DNA of 64,000 nt from an uncultured Tolumonas sp. (GCF_963676665.1 NZ_OY781378.1:558001-622000); one strand, 5' to 3'; shown: positions 1 through 9,401, counted from the stretch's first letter. A program made the numbers and translations. Notes: generated from the sequence alone by a model not told the origin.

Positions 1-2
1 TG

Positions 3-710
3 CGTCAGCAGGTCAATGGTTTTGCTTCCGGCTTTCGGTTAACCACTTGGAATTTGCATAAATTTCAGCGTGCAAATTGGCAAAAACAAGCCACTGTTTT
101 AGCACAGCACAGCGACATCTTGTTGTTTCAGGAAGCCATGGAGCGACCAGCGTTAAGCCAGTTATTACAACAAGCGCATTTTAACTGGCAACAAGTGCAG
201 GCATTTCGGTTGGAGGGTGAAGTAACCGGAGTGCTAAATGCCTCATCAGTACCGGCATTATATAACTGCTCATTACGTGAATTAGAGCCGGTAAGTCGTA
301 TTCCCAAATCTGCATTGGTGACACTCTATCCACTGGCGGAGAGCAGTTATCCGTTACTGGCGATTAATGTGCATGGTATCAACTTTGAACTATCGATGGC
401 GGCCTATCACCGACAGATGGAGCGAATATTCCTGCTTGCGAAAGGTTACCCGGGGCCGGTGGTATTAGCGGGGGATTTTGCAACCTGGGGCGATAAGCGT
501 ACCGAATATTTGTTAGCTCTTGCCAGACAAAGTGGTTTTGATGAAGCGCTACCAAGTCCTGATTTACGTGTGTTGGTGATGTCGAAGCCGGTAGATCATA
601 TTTTTTACCGCAAATTACAGCTAAAAACGGTGGGAAATCAAACGACGAATACTTCTGATCATAACCCGCTATGGGCCGAATTTTCCGTGATCAAAAATCC
701 AGTCAAATAA
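3..710 (+). CDS. YafD-like endonuclease/exonuclease/phosphatase-fold protein (5' end outside window)
   Basis: The reading frame is open from the left edge of the window, so the start codon is missing and about 235 residues remain. The order of motifs is that of the endonuclease/exonuclease/phosphatase superfamily: TTWNLHK, LLFQEA with the metal-binding Glu, INVHGI, LAGDFATW, VDHIFY, and a C-terminal SDHNPLWAEF. It most resembles the UPF0294/YafD group, whose substrate is not known to me. One oddity is that the usual GDFN motif reads GDFA here, losing an Asn that normally helps the catalytic Asp. A bare Met codon at position 54 lies inside the conserved first motif and is not a real start. The family call is firm; catalytic activity is uncertain. 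Confidence 0.8.
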   Translation, partial: RQQVNGFASGFRLTTWNLHKFQRANWQKQATVLAQHSDILLFQEAMERPALSQLLQQAHFNWQQVQAFRLEGEVTGVLNASSVPALYNCSLRELEPVSRIPKSALVTLYPLAESSYPLLAINVHGINFELSMAAYHRQMERIFLLAKGYPGPVVLAGDFATWGDKRTEYLLALARQSGFDEALPSPDLRVLVMSKPVDHIFYRKLQLKTVGNQTTNTSDHNPLWAEFSVIKNPVK

Positions 711-818
711 GAGGGTAGCAATATCCTTTTACTCTATGTGGTTAAAAAATAACCATCGCCAAGGCAGGTTACTCGGGCTATAATCCGCCGCCATTTTTCT
801 CTGTGATGTAAATAGAAT

Positions 819-3173
819 ATGACCCAACCAGAAACCTTACTGTTTGATTATCCGAAATATTGGGCGGAATGCTTTGGGCCTGCGCCCTTTCTGCCCATGT
901 CCCGCAGTGAGATGGATCAACTCGGTTGGGACAGCTGCGACATTATTGTGGTCTGCGGTGATGCCTATGTTGATCATCCGAGTTTCGGTATGGCGATTGT
1001 GGGTCGCTTTCTGGAAGCACAGGGATTCCGCGTTGGTCTGATCTGTCAGCCGGATTGGAACAATAAAAACGATTTCATGAAACTGGGTAAACCGAATCTG
1101 TTTTTCGGGGTCAGTGCCGGCAACATGGATTCGATGATCAACCGTTATACCGCTGATAAAAAGTTACGTCATGACGATGCTTATACGCCAAATAATGAAG
1201 GCGGTAAGCGCCCGGATCGTGCCACCTTGGTTTATTCTCAGCGCTGTAAAGAAGCCTATAAAGATGTGCCGGTAGTGTTAGGGGGCATTGAAGCCTCACT
1301 GCGTCGTATTGGTCATTACGATTACTGGTCGGAAACGATCCGCCGTTCGGTGCTGGTGGATGCTAAAGCGGATCTGCTGGTATTCGGTAACGCGGAACGC
1401 CCGTTAACTGAAATTGCACATCGTTTTGCCCGCGGTGAAACCGTGGCCGATATGCAGGATATTCGCGGCACGGCGGTGATCAGAAAAGGGCCATTGCCGG
1501 AATGGAAGGGCGTCGATTCGTCGCGTCTGGATCAAATTGGCCATATCGATCCAATTCCAAATCCATATATGGAAAATGCGCCTTGTGCGACGGACGCGGC
1601 AGTCGAACCGGCGAAACCGAAAGTCGTTGTCGTGCAGCCACCGAAACCCAAGCCATGGGAAAAAACCTATGTGCTGTTGCCTTCGTATGAAAAAGTAAAA
1701 GCTGATCGCGTGTTGTACGCTCATACCTCACGTATTTTGCATCACGAAACCAATCCGGGTTGTGCGCGTGCGCTGTTGCAGCAGCATGGCGATAAAACAT
1801 TGTGGGTAAATCCACCTGCATTACCGTTGAATACTGAAGAGATGGATTGGGTGTTTGCTCTGCCTTATCAACGGGTGCCGCATCCAGCGTATAAAGGCGC
1901 GAAAATTCCCGCCTACGACATGATCAAAACCTCCGTGAACATCATGCGCGGTTGTTTTGGTGGCTGTTCATTCTGCTCAATCACCGAACATGAAGGGCGT
2001 CAGATCCAAAGCCGTTCCCATGAATCAATCCTGACTGAGATTGAAGAGATCCGCGATAAGGTGCCGGGTTTCACCGGTGTGATTTCCGATCTGGGTGGCC
2101 CGACTGCCAACATGTATAAGCTGCGCTGTAAGAGTCCACGCGCGGAAGAAACCTGCCGTCGTGCCTCGTGCGTGTTCCCAAGCATCTGTCCGCATATGGA
2201 CACCGACCACACGCCAACGATTGAACTGTATCGCAAAGCGCGTGATCTGAAAGGCATCAAGAAGATCCTGATTGCATCTGGTGTGCGTTACGATCTAGCG
2301 GTGCAAGATCCGCGTTATGTGCGTGAATTGGTGAAACACCATGTCGGCGGTTATCTGAAAATTGCCCCGGAACATACCGAAGAAGGCCCATTATCGAAGA
2401 TGATGAAGCCGGGTATGGGCAGCTATTACAAATTCAAAGAGTTGTTTGACAAATATTCCAAGGAAGCAGGAAAAGAGCAGTTCCTGATCCCTTATTTTAT
2501 TGCTGCACACCCCGGCACCACCGATGAAGACATGGTGAATCTGGCGTTGTGGCTCAAGCAAAATAACTTCCGTCTGGATCAGGTGCAAAACTTCTATCCA
2601 TCGCCGCTGGCGAATGCCACGACCATGTATTACACCGAGCTGGATCCACTGCATAAGATCGATTACAAGTCGGACAAAATGTTTGTGGCGAAAGGCGAGA
2701 TCCGTCGTCGTTTCCATAAAGCGGTGCTGCGTTATCACGACCCGGCGAACTGGCCGAAACTGCGTGAAGAGTTCATGGCGCGCGGTTGGGGTCATCTGAT
2801 TGGTAAAGGGCCGGGTTGTCTGATCCCAGAAGAGAGTAAAACACCAAGCCGTCAGCGCAAAGTGGCCACCATGCAGAAAACCGGACAGATCGCGCTGACA
2901 CGTCATTTACCGATGGAGCAGCAACGTCGCGCACCGGAAGAAAGTAACAAACCGAAACCGGCAGCAAGCAGCGGTAAACGCCCTGCAAGCAATAAAAAGC
3001 CAGTGTTGGCGAAACCTGTTGCGGGAGCTGCAGCACAAGGTAAACCAGCTCAGGGAAAATCAGGGCAGGGCAAATCGGCACCAGGTAAACCTGCTGCGGG
3101 TGGCAAACCGGCGGCGCGTCGCCCAGCGGCTAGCCAACGCCAGCAAGGTGGTGGGGCTTCACGCGCCCGTTAA
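819..3173 (+). CDS. ygiQ: YgiQ family radical SAM protein
   Basis: A 784-residue radical SAM enzyme of the YgiQ family. The N-terminal half carries the family's opening segment ([20 protein letters not shown]). The radical SAM cluster motif CxxxCxxC is at Cys379, Cys383 and Cys386 ([10 protein letters not shown]) and should bind a [4Fe-4S] cluster for SAM cleavage. No substrate is established for the family to my knowledge. The last 80 or so residues form a basic, low-complexity tail rich in Lys, Ala, Pro and Gly with repeated GKxA/GKP units, probably disordered. A TATAAT hexamer at 779-784 is a possible -10, but no good -35 accompanies it. The Shine-Dalgarno is weak; the ATG is chosen by homology. 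Confidence 0.93.
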   Translation: MTQPETLLFDYPKYWAECFGPAPFLPMSRSEMDQLGWDSCDIIVVCGDAYVDHPSFGMAIVGRFLEAQGFRVGLICQPDWNNKNDFMKLGKPNLFFGVSAGNMDSMINRYTADKKLRHDDAYTPNNEGGKRPDRATLVYSQRCKEAYKDVPVVLGGIEASLRRIGHYDYWSETIRRSVLVDAKADLLVFGNAERPLTEIAHRFARGETVADMQDIRGTAVIRKGPLPEWKGVDSSRLDQIGHIDPIPNPYMENAPCATDAAVEPAKPKVVVVQPPKPKPWEKTYVLLPSYEKVKADRVLYAHTSRILHHETNPGCARALLQQHGDKTLWVNPPALPLNTEEMDWVFALPYQRVPHPAYKGAKIPAYDMIKTSVNIMRGCFGGCSFCSITEHEGRQIQSRSHESILTEIEEIRDKVPGFTGVISDLGGPTANMYKLRCKSPRAEETCRRASCVFPSICPHMDTDHTPTIELYRKARDLKGIKKILIASGVRYDLAVQDPRYVRELVKHHVGGYLKIAPEHTEEGPLSKMMKPGMGSYYKFKELFDKYSKEAGKEQFLIPYFIAAHPGTTDEDMVNLALWLKQNNFRLDQVQNFYPSPLANATTMYYTELDPLHKIDYKSDKMFVAKGEIRRRFHKAVLRYHDPANWPKLREEFMARGWGHLIGKGPGCLIPEESKTPSRQRKVATMQKTGQIALTRHLPMEQQRRAPEESNKPKPAASSGKRPASNKKPVLAKPVAGAAAQGKPAQGKSGQGKSAPGKPAAGGKPAARRPAASQRQQGGGASRAR

Positions 3174-3232
3174 TGGGCGCTATGCTGGCAGGCGGGTATT
3201 CAGATAAGTTGTTAATTAGATAGGTCATTAAC

Positions 3233-3688
3233 ATGCGTACATGGATCAACCGTCTGCTACTGTTAGTCAGCTTTGTTAGCGTAAGTGTCTGTGCTGTCAC
3301 TGAAGACAGTGCATTGACACTGGCTGATCTGATGGGCGGAAAACAGCAATTTAATCTGCTTAGCCATCAAGTGTTGAATAAGATGATCCGTCAGCAACCT
3401 GAGCTGGCGCGTTATCAGCCTGTCGTGCAGAAATGGGGCAAGGAGTATCTGACTTGGGCGCGTATGCGTACTGAGTTGGCGATCGCCTATCATTCCCATT
3501 TTACGGAGCAGGAGATCCAACAGATGATCCTGTTTTTCCGCACGGCGGCTGGGCAGAAATATCTGCGTTATTCTCCGTTATTGCAGGAAGAAACGGTGAC
3601 TATCGGTCAACGTATTGCGCATGAACAGCAGCCGAAATTGCTGGAAATGTTGCAGCAGGCCAGACAAAATTCTTCATCCAGCCACTAA
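3233..3688 (+). CDS. DUF2059 domain-containing secreted protein
   Basis: A 151-residue protein with a Sec-type signal peptide (MRTWINRLLLLVSFVSVSVCA, probable cleavage near residue 21), so it should be exported. The rest is mostly helical and matches my memory of the DUF2059 family: a bundle containing FTEQEIQQMILFFRTAAGQKYL, the characteristic segment near residues 88-108. No catalytic residues are evident and the function is unknown. It follows ygiQ by 59 bp on the same strand. Its last 15 bp overlap the end of the opposing EAL/GGDEF gene, so the two transcripts are complementary at their 3' ends. Confidence 0.75.
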   Translation: MRTWINRLLLLVSFVSVSVCAVTEDSALTLADLMGGKQQFNLLSHQVLNKMIRQQPELARYQPVVQKWGKEYLTWARMRTELAIAYHSHFTEQEIQQMILFFRTAAGQKYLRYSPLLQEETVTIGQRIAHEQQPKLLEMLQQARQNSSSSH

Positions 3689-5455
3689 GCAGAATTCCGG
3701 TGCCGAGCATTCGGATTCTGATACAGCAGAGAAATCAAAACGCTGGTTATCAAGACAATAGAGATGCCCCGGGGTGCCTTTGGCGCGATGTTTGGCGGTG
3801 CTTAACGTCGTACTCACCTGGCTGGCAGTCAAAGATAGATCGGGTGTGTAAGGGAAGACTCCAACCGATAAGTCAACCAGTGGGAATTTTCGCGGATTAC
3901 CATCCCGATCTTTACTGTAAATACCGTTATTGGTGATGTCCTCATTGCGATAATAGTGCAGACGTTGCCGGCGGAACTCTGATTGCAGTTCTTTAATGGG
4001 CGTGATCCATTCATCTTGTTGTAATAACAAAATAAAATCGTCACCACCCAGATGGCCGATGAAATTATGCGGTTGGCCAAAATACTGTCGTAACAATCGG
4101 GCAACCAGCTTGATCATCATATCGCCGCGTTCATAACCACAAACATCATTGTAGGGTTTGAAATCATTCAGATCACAATATGCCAGCAGGAACGGTTTGT
4201 TATCCTGTAAGCCTTTTTCGATGGCGCGCTGGATCGGTACATTACCGGGTAACAAGGTCAGCGGGTTGGCATAACGTGCCATGGTGAGCTTATATTGGGT
4301 CAGTTTGCGCATCAGATCACGTAAGCGTCCCAGACCCAGATATTTACCGTCTTCACAAATAATGAACCAGGCGTCTAATTCCTCTTCTTCTTCATGTTCG
4401 ACCAGTAACTGGCTGACTTTCAATAATGATTGATTCACATCGACCATGATGGGTTTATCCATCAACTTGGCGACCGGTGCTTTGGCATACAGTGAATGGC
4501 CAAACTGCTCGGCAAAATGACGTAGTAACGTATGGCGTCGCAAGATACCTAGTGGTGTACCTTGCGCGTCTAACACTGGGAAGCAGTTAGCATCGGGTTG
4601 TTTACGAAACAACTCCATGGCATTCATGCCATTTACATCCGGTGAGATAGGCGGGATCTGTACCACTAATTCACGTAGCGGGGCTGTCGCCTGACGTGAT
4701 TCCTCACTGTCGACCAGCAACTCAGCCGGGAATGGTGCGGGAATGACGGCGGGTTTGCCAAACAGATAACCCTGACAATATTGGATGCCAATTTGGCGGG
4801 CGACCTGATATTCTTCTTTGCGCTCAACGCCTTCCAAAATCATCTTGCAGCCGAGTTTACCGGCCAGATCACACAGACTGGCGACGAATTGGCGTTTAGT
4901 ACCATCACTATCAATGTTGGCGGCAAAATAAATATCCAGTTTGACAAAATCCGGGCGTAATTCTGACCATAAACGCAGCCCTGAATTGCCTGCACCCAAA
5001 TCATCAATCGCGACCATAAAGCCATTCTCTTTTAATGACTTCACCATCTTGATAATGTCATCACCGGAGGCCGCAGGATGATTTTCAGTTAATTCAATAA
5101 CCACTAAGCTTGGCGATAGGTGAGCTTGTTGGGTTGCTTGTAACAGCGGAGCAATACCCAGAGTAAGCAAAACCGAAGGGGAAATATTGACGAATAATTT
5201 GCCGTTCAGTTGTTGTGTCACAAAGCGTTTCATTGCCAATGAAACACACAGCAGTTCTAGCTCGGCTTGTCGCCCTTCTAATTCTGATTGGCGAAATAGT
5301 TCCAAAGGCGAATGTAATAAACTATCCGATGGCCCGCGGCTTAATGCCTCATAACCGAGCACCTGACGTTGTACATTATCAAAAATAGGCTGAAACAAAG
5401 TTTGGATCTGACACCGCGCCATAATGACGTCGAGTTCGGTAATCACTATGATCAT
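3674..5455 (-). CDS. EAL-CBS-GGDEF cyclic-di-GMP signalling protein
   Basis: A 593-residue cytoplasmic protein with no predicted membrane segment. Residues ~15-250 are an EAL phosphodiesterase domain with catalytic features in place: YEALSR (Glu36), ELTEN, IDDLGAG, KLD and LEGVE. Residues ~270-410 resemble a CBS pair (FPVLDAQGTPLGILRR; AWFIICEDGKYLGLGRL), which often binds nucleotides. Residues ~420-590 are a GGDEF domain with GGDDF near residue 470. The position of the inhibitory RxxD site reads QPHN, so product inhibition is unlikely. Both enzymatic activities look possible; the net direction cannot be read. The ATG sits directly on an AGGA, so a GTG at 5446 with 9-nt spacing may be the true start. 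Confidence 0.85.
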   Translation of the reverse strand: MIIVITELDVIMARCQIQTLFQPIFDNVQRQVLGYEALSRGPSDSLLHSPLELFRQSELEGRQAELELLCVSLAMKRFVTQQLNGKLFVNISPSVLLTLGIAPLLQATQQAHLSPSLVVIELTENHPAASGDDIIKMVKSLKENGFMVAIDDLGAGNSGLRLWSELRPDFVKLDIYFAANIDSDGTKRQFVASLCDLAGKLGCKMILEGVERKEEYQVARQIGIQYCQGYLFGKPAVIPAPFPAELLVDSEESRQATAPLRELVVQIPPISPDVNGMNAMELFRKQPDANCFPVLDAQGTPLGILRRHTLLRHFAEQFGHSLYAKAPVAKLMDKPIMVDVNQSLLKVSQLLVEHEEEEELDAWFIICEDGKYLGLGRLRDLMRKLTQYKLTMARYANPLTLLPGNVPIQRAIEKGLQDNKPFLLAYCDLNDFKPYNDVCGYERGDMMIKLVARLLRQYFGQPHNFIGHLGGDDFILLLQQDEWITPIKELQSEFRRQRLHYYRNEDITNNGIYSKDRDGNPRKFPLVDLSVGVFPYTPDLSLTASQVSTTLSTAKHRAKGTPGHLYCLDNQRFDFSAVSESECSAPEFCLVAG

Positions 5456-5562
5456 TCCTGATTAAATAGTGTGATGGCGGTCATGCTAACGCGGGTGTAT
5501 GACAATTTTATTGCTGCTTTCCAGTTCACCATATTTTGCAAGCAATGCCTCATGCTCTCTGT

Positions 5563-5568
5563 TAAAAT
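5563..5568 (+). promoter_or_regulatory. possible -10 element for cvpA-purF
   Basis: TAAAAT lies about 32 bp before the cvpA start. TTGCAA at 5536-5541 is too far (21 bp) to be a standard -35. A loose PurR-like half-match (GCAAGC) overlaps that hexamer. E. coli cvpA-purF is PurR-controlled, but the match here is poor and is given only as a weak candidate. Confidence 0.3.
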
Positions 5569-5600
5569 GCGCGCCAGTTTAGTGAGTACAGGGAGTTCAT

Positions 5601-6083
5601 GTGGTCTGGATTGATTATGCAATTCTGGCGGTGATTGGTTTGTCATCCCTGATCAGTCTGATCCGTGGTTTCGTTAAAGAAGCCCTTTCTCTCGTCACCT
5701 GGTTTGCTGCTTTTTTTGTCGCCAGTCGTTTCTTTGGCGATCTAGCCGTCTTTTTCACCTCTGTTTCCGATAGCATGGTTCGTAACGGTATGGCGATTGC
5801 TGTGCTGTTCGTGGCAACACTGATTGTGGGCGCCATCGTTAACTATGTTGTTAGTGTGCTGGTGAATAAGACGGGATTATCGGGCACCGACCGCGTGCTT
5901 GGTATTTGTTTTGGCGCAATTCGTGGCGTATTAATTGTTAGTGCGTTGCTGTTTTTTATGGATACTTTTACCAGTGCTCATGATGCAATTTGGTGGAAGC
6001 AATCCATACTTATTCCAGAATTTGGTGTCGTGGTGAACTGGTTCTTTGAGTTCATGAAACACTCATCAAGTTTTATTAAGTGA
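5601..6083 (+). CDS. cvpA: CvpA family membrane protein
   Basis: A 160-residue inner-membrane protein starting at GTG. The opening [20 protein letters not shown] and the following [13 protein letters not shown] are nearly the E. coli CvpA sequence. Four hydrophobic segments are visible at about residues 5-22, 27-45, 62-85 and 100-122. CvpA is linked to colicin V production and envelope stress tolerance, and its biochemical role is unsettled. An ATG two bases upstream is in another frame and is not used. It lies 27 bp before purF, and this pair is conserved in enterobacteria, implying one transcript. Confidence 0.93.
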   Translation: MVWIDYAILAVIGLSSLISLIRGFVKEALSLVTWFAAFFVASRFFGDLAVFFTSVSDSMVRNGMAIAVLFVATLIVGAIVNYVVSVLVNKTGLSGTDRVLGICFGAIRGVLIVSALLFFMDTFTSAHDAIWWKQSILIPEFGVVVNWFFEFMKHSSSFIK

Positions 6084-6110
6084 TTATTGGCATTTCGAGG
6101 AAGAGAAGAG

Positions 6111-7634
6111 ATGTGTGGTATTGTCGGCATTGTTGGCACCAGTCCTGTCAACCAGGCCTTATATGATTCACTGACGGTGTTACAACACCGCGGGCAGGAC
6201 GCCGCAGGGATCGTGACTATCAGTGATAACACGTTCAAGCAGCGTAAAGCCAATGGCCTTGTGAAAGACGTATTCGAAACACGTCATATGCAACGTCTGA
6301 AAGGCAATATCGGTATCGGTCATGTCCGTTATCCGACTGCCGGTAGTTCCAGTGCCGCAGAAGCACAGCCATTTTACGTCAATTCTCCATTTGGTATTGC
6401 GTTGGCCCATAACGGTAACCTGACCAATGCGAAAGAACTGCGCGATTTGCAAACCCAACAAACTCGCCGTCACATCAACACCACGTCTGATTCAGAAGTG
6501 CTGCTGAATACCTTTGCTTATGAACTGGATAAAACAGTAGGTACTGATTTATCTGCGGAAGAAGTTTTTGCCGCGGTTAGCCGTGTGCATGCGCAGGTCC
6601 GTGGTGCTTACGCAGTTGTGGCGGTGATCATCGGTCATGGTCTGCTGGCGTTCCGTGATCCAAACGGCATTCGTCCGTTGGTGCTGGGTCGTCGTGCCTC
6701 TGAAGAAAATGGCCGTTATGAATACATGGTTGCTTCCGAAAGCGTAGCGCTAGATGTGCAAGGCTTTGAAGTGATGCGTGATGTGGCACCGGGTGAAGCG
6801 GTCTACATTTCCGCAAAAGGCGAACTGTCGACCAAACAGTGCGCGCATAATCCTGATCATTGCCCATGTATTTTCGAATACGTTTACTTTGCTCGTCCTG
6901 ATTCATTCATCGACAAAGTATCTGTGTATGCCGCTCGTGTGCATATGGGCCAGAAACTGGGTGCGAAAATTGCGCGTGATTGGAAAGATCTGGATATCGA
7001 TGTCGTGATCCCGATCCCTGAAACATCGTGTGATATTGCATTAGAGATTGCCCAGATCCTGAATAAGCCATACCGTCAGGGTTTTGTGAAAAACCGTTAT
7101 ATCGGTCGTACCTTCATCATGCCAGGGCAGACGCAGCGTAAGAAATCAGTGCGCAATAAACTGAACGCGATCTCGTCTGAATTCAAAGGCAAGAATGTGT
7201 TGCTGGTGGATGACTCGATTGTGCGTGGTACTACCTCGGCGCAGATCGTGGACATGGCGCGTGAAGCGGGGGCAGAGAAAGTTTACTTTGCCTCAGCGGC
7301 TCCGGAAATTCGTTTCCCGAACGTGTACGGTATCGACATGCCAGTAGCCAGTGAACTGATTGCTTATGGTCGTGAAGTGAATGAGATCTGTCAGCTGATC
7401 CGTGCCGATGGGCTGATTTTCCAAGACTTAAGTGATTTGGAAGCGGCAGTCCGTGAATGTAATCCGGAAATTAAACAATTTGAAACATCGGTGTTTAATG
7501 GCAAATACATTACTGGTGATATCAATGATGATTATCTGGCGTTCCTGAACAACCTGCGTAATGACGATGCTAAAGCAGATCGCGAGTGGAGTGAAGCCAC
7601 TGCGGATTTAGAGCTGTATAACGGCGAAAATTAA
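6111..7634 (+). CDS. purF: amidophosphoribosyltransferase
   Basis: The first committed enzyme of purine synthesis, transferring ammonia from glutamine to PRPP to give phosphoribosylamine. The ATG at 6111 is preferred to an in-frame TTG at 6087 because it places Cys2 (MCGIVGIVG) at the N-terminus, where Met removal frees the nucleophile. GAGGAAGAGAAG precedes it. The Ntn glutaminase domain covers about residues 1-235. The type I phosphoribosyltransferase domain contains the PRPP loop [14 protein letters not shown] near residues 363-376. The length of 507 residues matches E. coli (505). It is downstream of cvpA and followed by a strong terminator. Confidence 0.97.
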   Translation: MCGIVGIVGTSPVNQALYDSLTVLQHRGQDAAGIVTISDNTFKQRKANGLVKDVFETRHMQRLKGNIGIGHVRYPTAGSSSAAEAQPFYVNSPFGIALAHNGNLTNAKELRDLQTQQTRRHINTTSDSEVLLNTFAYELDKTVGTDLSAEEVFAAVSRVHAQVRGAYAVVAVIIGHGLLAFRDPNGIRPLVLGRRASEENGRYEYMVASESVALDVQGFEVMRDVAPGEAVYISAKGELSTKQCAHNPDHCPCIFEYVYFARPDSFIDKVSVYAARVHMGQKLGAKIARDWKDLDIDVVIPIPETSCDIALEIAQILNKPYRQGFVKNRYIGRTFIMPGQTQRKKSVRNKLNAISSEFKGKNVLLVDDSIVRGTTSAQIVDMAREAGAEKVYFASAAPEIRFPNVYGIDMPVASELIAYGREVNEICQLIRADGLIFQDLSDLEAAVRECNPEIKQFETSVFNGKYITGDINDDYLAFLNNLRNDDAKADREWSEATADLELYNGEN

Positions 7635-7642
7635 GATTAATG

Positions 7643-7672
7643 CAGAGCCCCGACAAGGGGCTCTGTTGTTTT
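7643..7672 (+). terminator. intrinsic terminator after purF
   Basis: CAGAGCCCC (7643-7651) pairs with GGGGCTCTG (7657-7665) around a 5-nt loop and is followed by TTGTTTT. It lies between the convergent purF and cowN genes. Confidence 0.85.
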
Positions 7673-7988
7673 AGCAGCACTCAATTTCAACGATATCTAA
7701 TAATGCTAACGCTTCATCATCTTCGTACAACTCAAACAACTCCCTGATCTGATTAAGATTGCTGTGAATTAAAAACAGATCGTCGGGTTTCGGTCCATTT
7801 CCGCCCAGTGCTTTTTGCTTAAAATATTCCCAGAATTTATTGGTCTTTTCTGGCAGATCAATGTGTTTACGGATGTAAGACATCAACAAGCGCGCATTAC
7901 CATCACAATCAATACCATCAAAGGTGACATACCGATCTGTAGTGGCAACGGCAGGGGCATTTTTTTTCTGTTTACAGCTGCAGGGCAT
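7671..7988 (-). CDS. cowN: CowN-like nitrogenase-protecting protein
   Basis: A 105-residue soluble protein. It carries the features I associate with CowN, the small protein that sustains N2 fixation when carbon monoxide is present: RYVTFDGIDCDGNAR near residues 19-33, FWEYF near 52-56, DDLFLIH near 69-75, an acidic stretch (ELYEDDEALALLD) and a terminal ECC. The ATG at 7988 has AGGA eight bases upstream; a TTG 15 bp further up is less likely. No nif gene is in the window, so the protein would act on nitrogenase encoded elsewhere. A sigma-54-like promoter at 8124-8139 faces this gene. The family call is by remembered sequence and has not been searched. Confidence 0.85.
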   Translation of the reverse strand: MPCSCKQKKNAPAVATTDRYVTFDGIDCDGNARLLMSYIRKHIDLPEKTNKFWEYFKQKALGGNGPKPDDLFLIHSNLNQIRELFELYEDDEALALLDIVEIECC

Positions 7989-8098
7989 TGGCAAAATCCT
8001 CAAGATTTAAGTGAAGGATCGACCAGCCGGTGTAAAAGACATTGTTGATTTACTGCATAATTGCAGCAAAACAGACAATAAAAAGTGAACAAATCAGG

Positions 8099-8140
8099 CT
8101 GGCACAGGCTAACGCATTATCTTTGCGCAAACTGTGCCAG
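8099..8140. other. inverted repeat downstream of dps
   Basis: CTGGCACAG (8099-8107) and CTGTGCCAG (8132-8140) are perfect inverted repeats with a 24-nt interior. On the minus strand the structure would lie 26 nt after the dps stop and could end dps transcription, though the following run of T is interrupted. One arm coincides with the -24 box of the candidate cowN promoter. Confidence 0.5.
8124..8139 (-). promoter_or_regulatory. candidate sigma-54 (-24/-12) promoter for cowN
   Basis: Read on the minus strand, TGGCACAGTTTGCGCA has a perfect TGGCAC -24 box and GCA at the -12 box, with the invariant GG and GC exactly 10 nt apart as RpoN requires. The bases just before the GC (GC instead of TT) are poor. 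It points at cowN, giving a leader of about 125 nt. I found no canonical TGT-N10-ACA NifA site in the preceding 200 bp. Confidence 0.5.
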
Positions 8141-8165
8141 TTTTGGATGTGTGTTAGTGTTCAAA

Positions 8166-8642
8166 TTATTCCAGCAGGCTGCGCAGCATCCACGCCGTTT
8201 TTTCGTGTAACTGAATACGTTGGGTTAGCAGATCGGCAGAGGCTTCATCGCTGTTTTTTTCCAGCAGCGGGAACAGGGAACGCGCGGTACGCACCACGGC
8301 TTCCTGACCTGCAACTAGGTTTTTAATCATATCTTGTGCTTTCGGTACACTGGTGTCTTCTGGGATCACCGTCAGTTTGGCAAATTCTTTGTAGGTGCCT
8401 GGCGCATATACACCCAGCGCGCGGATACGTTCTGCGATCAAATCAACTGCCAGAGACAGCTCGGTATATTGGGTTTCAAACATCAGGTGCAAGGTATTAA
8501 ACATTGGGCCGGTCACGTTCCAATGATAATAATGAGTTTTCAGATACAGCGTGTAACTGTCAGCGAGAAGGCGTGAAAGACCGGCTGCAATTTCAAGACG
8601 ATCATTTTCAGCAATTCCGATATCAATAGGTTGATGTGACAT
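8166..8642 (-). CDS. dps: Dps family DNA-protection ferritin
   Basis: A 158-residue Dps-type miniferritin that oxidises and stores iron and protects DNA during starvation or oxidative stress. The ferroxidase ligands of the family are visible: His40 ([10 protein letters not shown]), His52, Asp67 and Glu71 (AVDLIAERI). The start has AAGGAG seven bases upstream. The N-terminus is short and not lysine-rich, so direct DNA binding through an N-terminal tail, as in E. coli Dps, is doubtful; iron storage looks certain. It is a single-gene unit between cowN and psiE. Confidence 0.93.
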   Translation of the reverse strand: MSHQPIDIGIAENDRLEIAAGLSRLLADSYTLYLKTHYYHWNVTGPMFNTLHLMFETQYTELSLAVDLIAERIRALGVYAPGTYKEFAKLTVIPEDTSVPKAQDMIKNLVAGQEAVVRTARSLFPLLEKNSDEASADLLTQRIQLHEKTAWMLRSLLE

Positions 8643-8797
8643 AATTCGCTCCTTGGTAAGTGATGATTTTCCGTATTACAAACAGGCATGTTCGCCTTGT
8701 TATGTATGTATATTAGGCACAACCGAGCAGCATCGCCAATTGGAAATATGTAATATTGTAATAGGTTATAACTATTGATAAGCGGAGTTTAATCGTC

Positions 8798-8833
8798 GGC
8801 AGTGCCTGTTTTGTGCTAAACACAGACACTGCC
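8798..8833 (-). terminator. stem-loop downstream of psiE
   Basis: GGCAGTGCCTGT (8798-8809) and ACAGACACTGCC (8822-8833) form a 12-bp stem with one mismatch, just after the psiE stop in the direction of transcription. There is no clear U-tract, so termination is inferred from position and stem strength. Confidence 0.5.
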
Positions 8834-8843
8834 AGAAGAGGTA

Positions 8844-9257
8844 TTACAGATCGGAATGTTTGTCCTGATGATCGTTATCATAAGGTAATTTGAGATGACC
8901 ATAGCGGATCACCAAGACGGTCACTGCCAGTAAAAAAGCACTGGCGGCGACGCCAACAAGCTGCCAGGCATCCATCGATTTCATGTCCAAAATCAGATAA
9001 CGTGCTAGCGCGACAATCGCAATATAAAGTGGAATACGGATCGGCATTTTGCCGGATTCCAGATACATCGAAATCATGGCCAACACTTCCAGATAAATAA
9101 ACATCAGCAATAAATCAGCTAGGGCTACTTTTTGTAAACTGATCATCGAAACGACTTCCGTGCCAATAGCAAAAATGCTGGCAATCGCAATGATCATTAA
9201 GCCAACGTTTTGCGCCCATTCCAGCAATATTCGGATGAGAGAATTTATTCGATTCAT
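8844..9257 (-). CDS. psiE: phosphate-starvation-inducible protein PsiE homologue
   Basis: A 137-residue integral membrane protein, the same size as E. coli PsiE (136). Four hydrophobic helices are visible at about residues 18-38, 45-65, 74-94 and 100-118. The segment MFIYLEVLAMISMYLESGKMPIRIP is typical of the family. PsiE function is unknown; in E. coli it is induced by phosphate limitation. I see no convincing Pho box upstream. AGGT lies seven bases before the ATG. It is transcribed away from gntR. Confidence 0.9.
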   Translation of the reverse strand: MNRINSLIRILLEWAQNVGLMIIAIASIFAIGTEVVSMISLQKVALADLLLMFIYLEVLAMISMYLESGKMPIRIPLYIAIVALARYLILDMKSMDAWQLVGVAASAFLLAVTVLVIRYGHLKLPYDNDHQDKHSDL

Positions 9258-9386
9258 ACTTAGACCTGCTTTTTTGTTACTCAGATCACAATATAACCTT
9301 GATTGACGCTTTTTGTTAATAATTTGTAACGTTAATGGTTGGTTTGTTTGCCGTAATCTTTATGGCGGTAGTCGCTTGGGTTTGTT

Positions 9387-9401
9387 ATGTTACTGTAACA
9401 T
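9387..9401. promoter_or_regulatory. candidate GntR operator upstream of gntR
   Basis: ATGTTACTGTAACAT is a perfect 7-1-7 palindrome starting 35 bp before gntR. Its half-sites are identical to those of the two GntR boxes at 13598-13627, but it has one central base instead of two. It probably mediates autoregulation, perhaps with weaker binding because of the altered spacing. Confidence 0.6.

Noticed and set aside
2391-2906. A 171-codon open frame antisense to ygiQ
   Set aside because: Shadow of the conserved radical SAM gene, with no independent support.
5536-5551. PurR box upstream of cvpA-purF
   Set aside because: Only about eight of twelve consensus positions match, and the second half-site is poor.
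8099-8115. A plus-strand sigma-54 promoter at the other arm of the inverted repeat
   Set aside because: The GG-to-GC spacing is off by one and no plus-strand gene follows.
8335-8349. Possible NifA site TGT-N9-ACA upstream of the cowN promoter
   Set aside because: The spacing is nine, not the ten NifA needs, and it lies within dps coding sequence.
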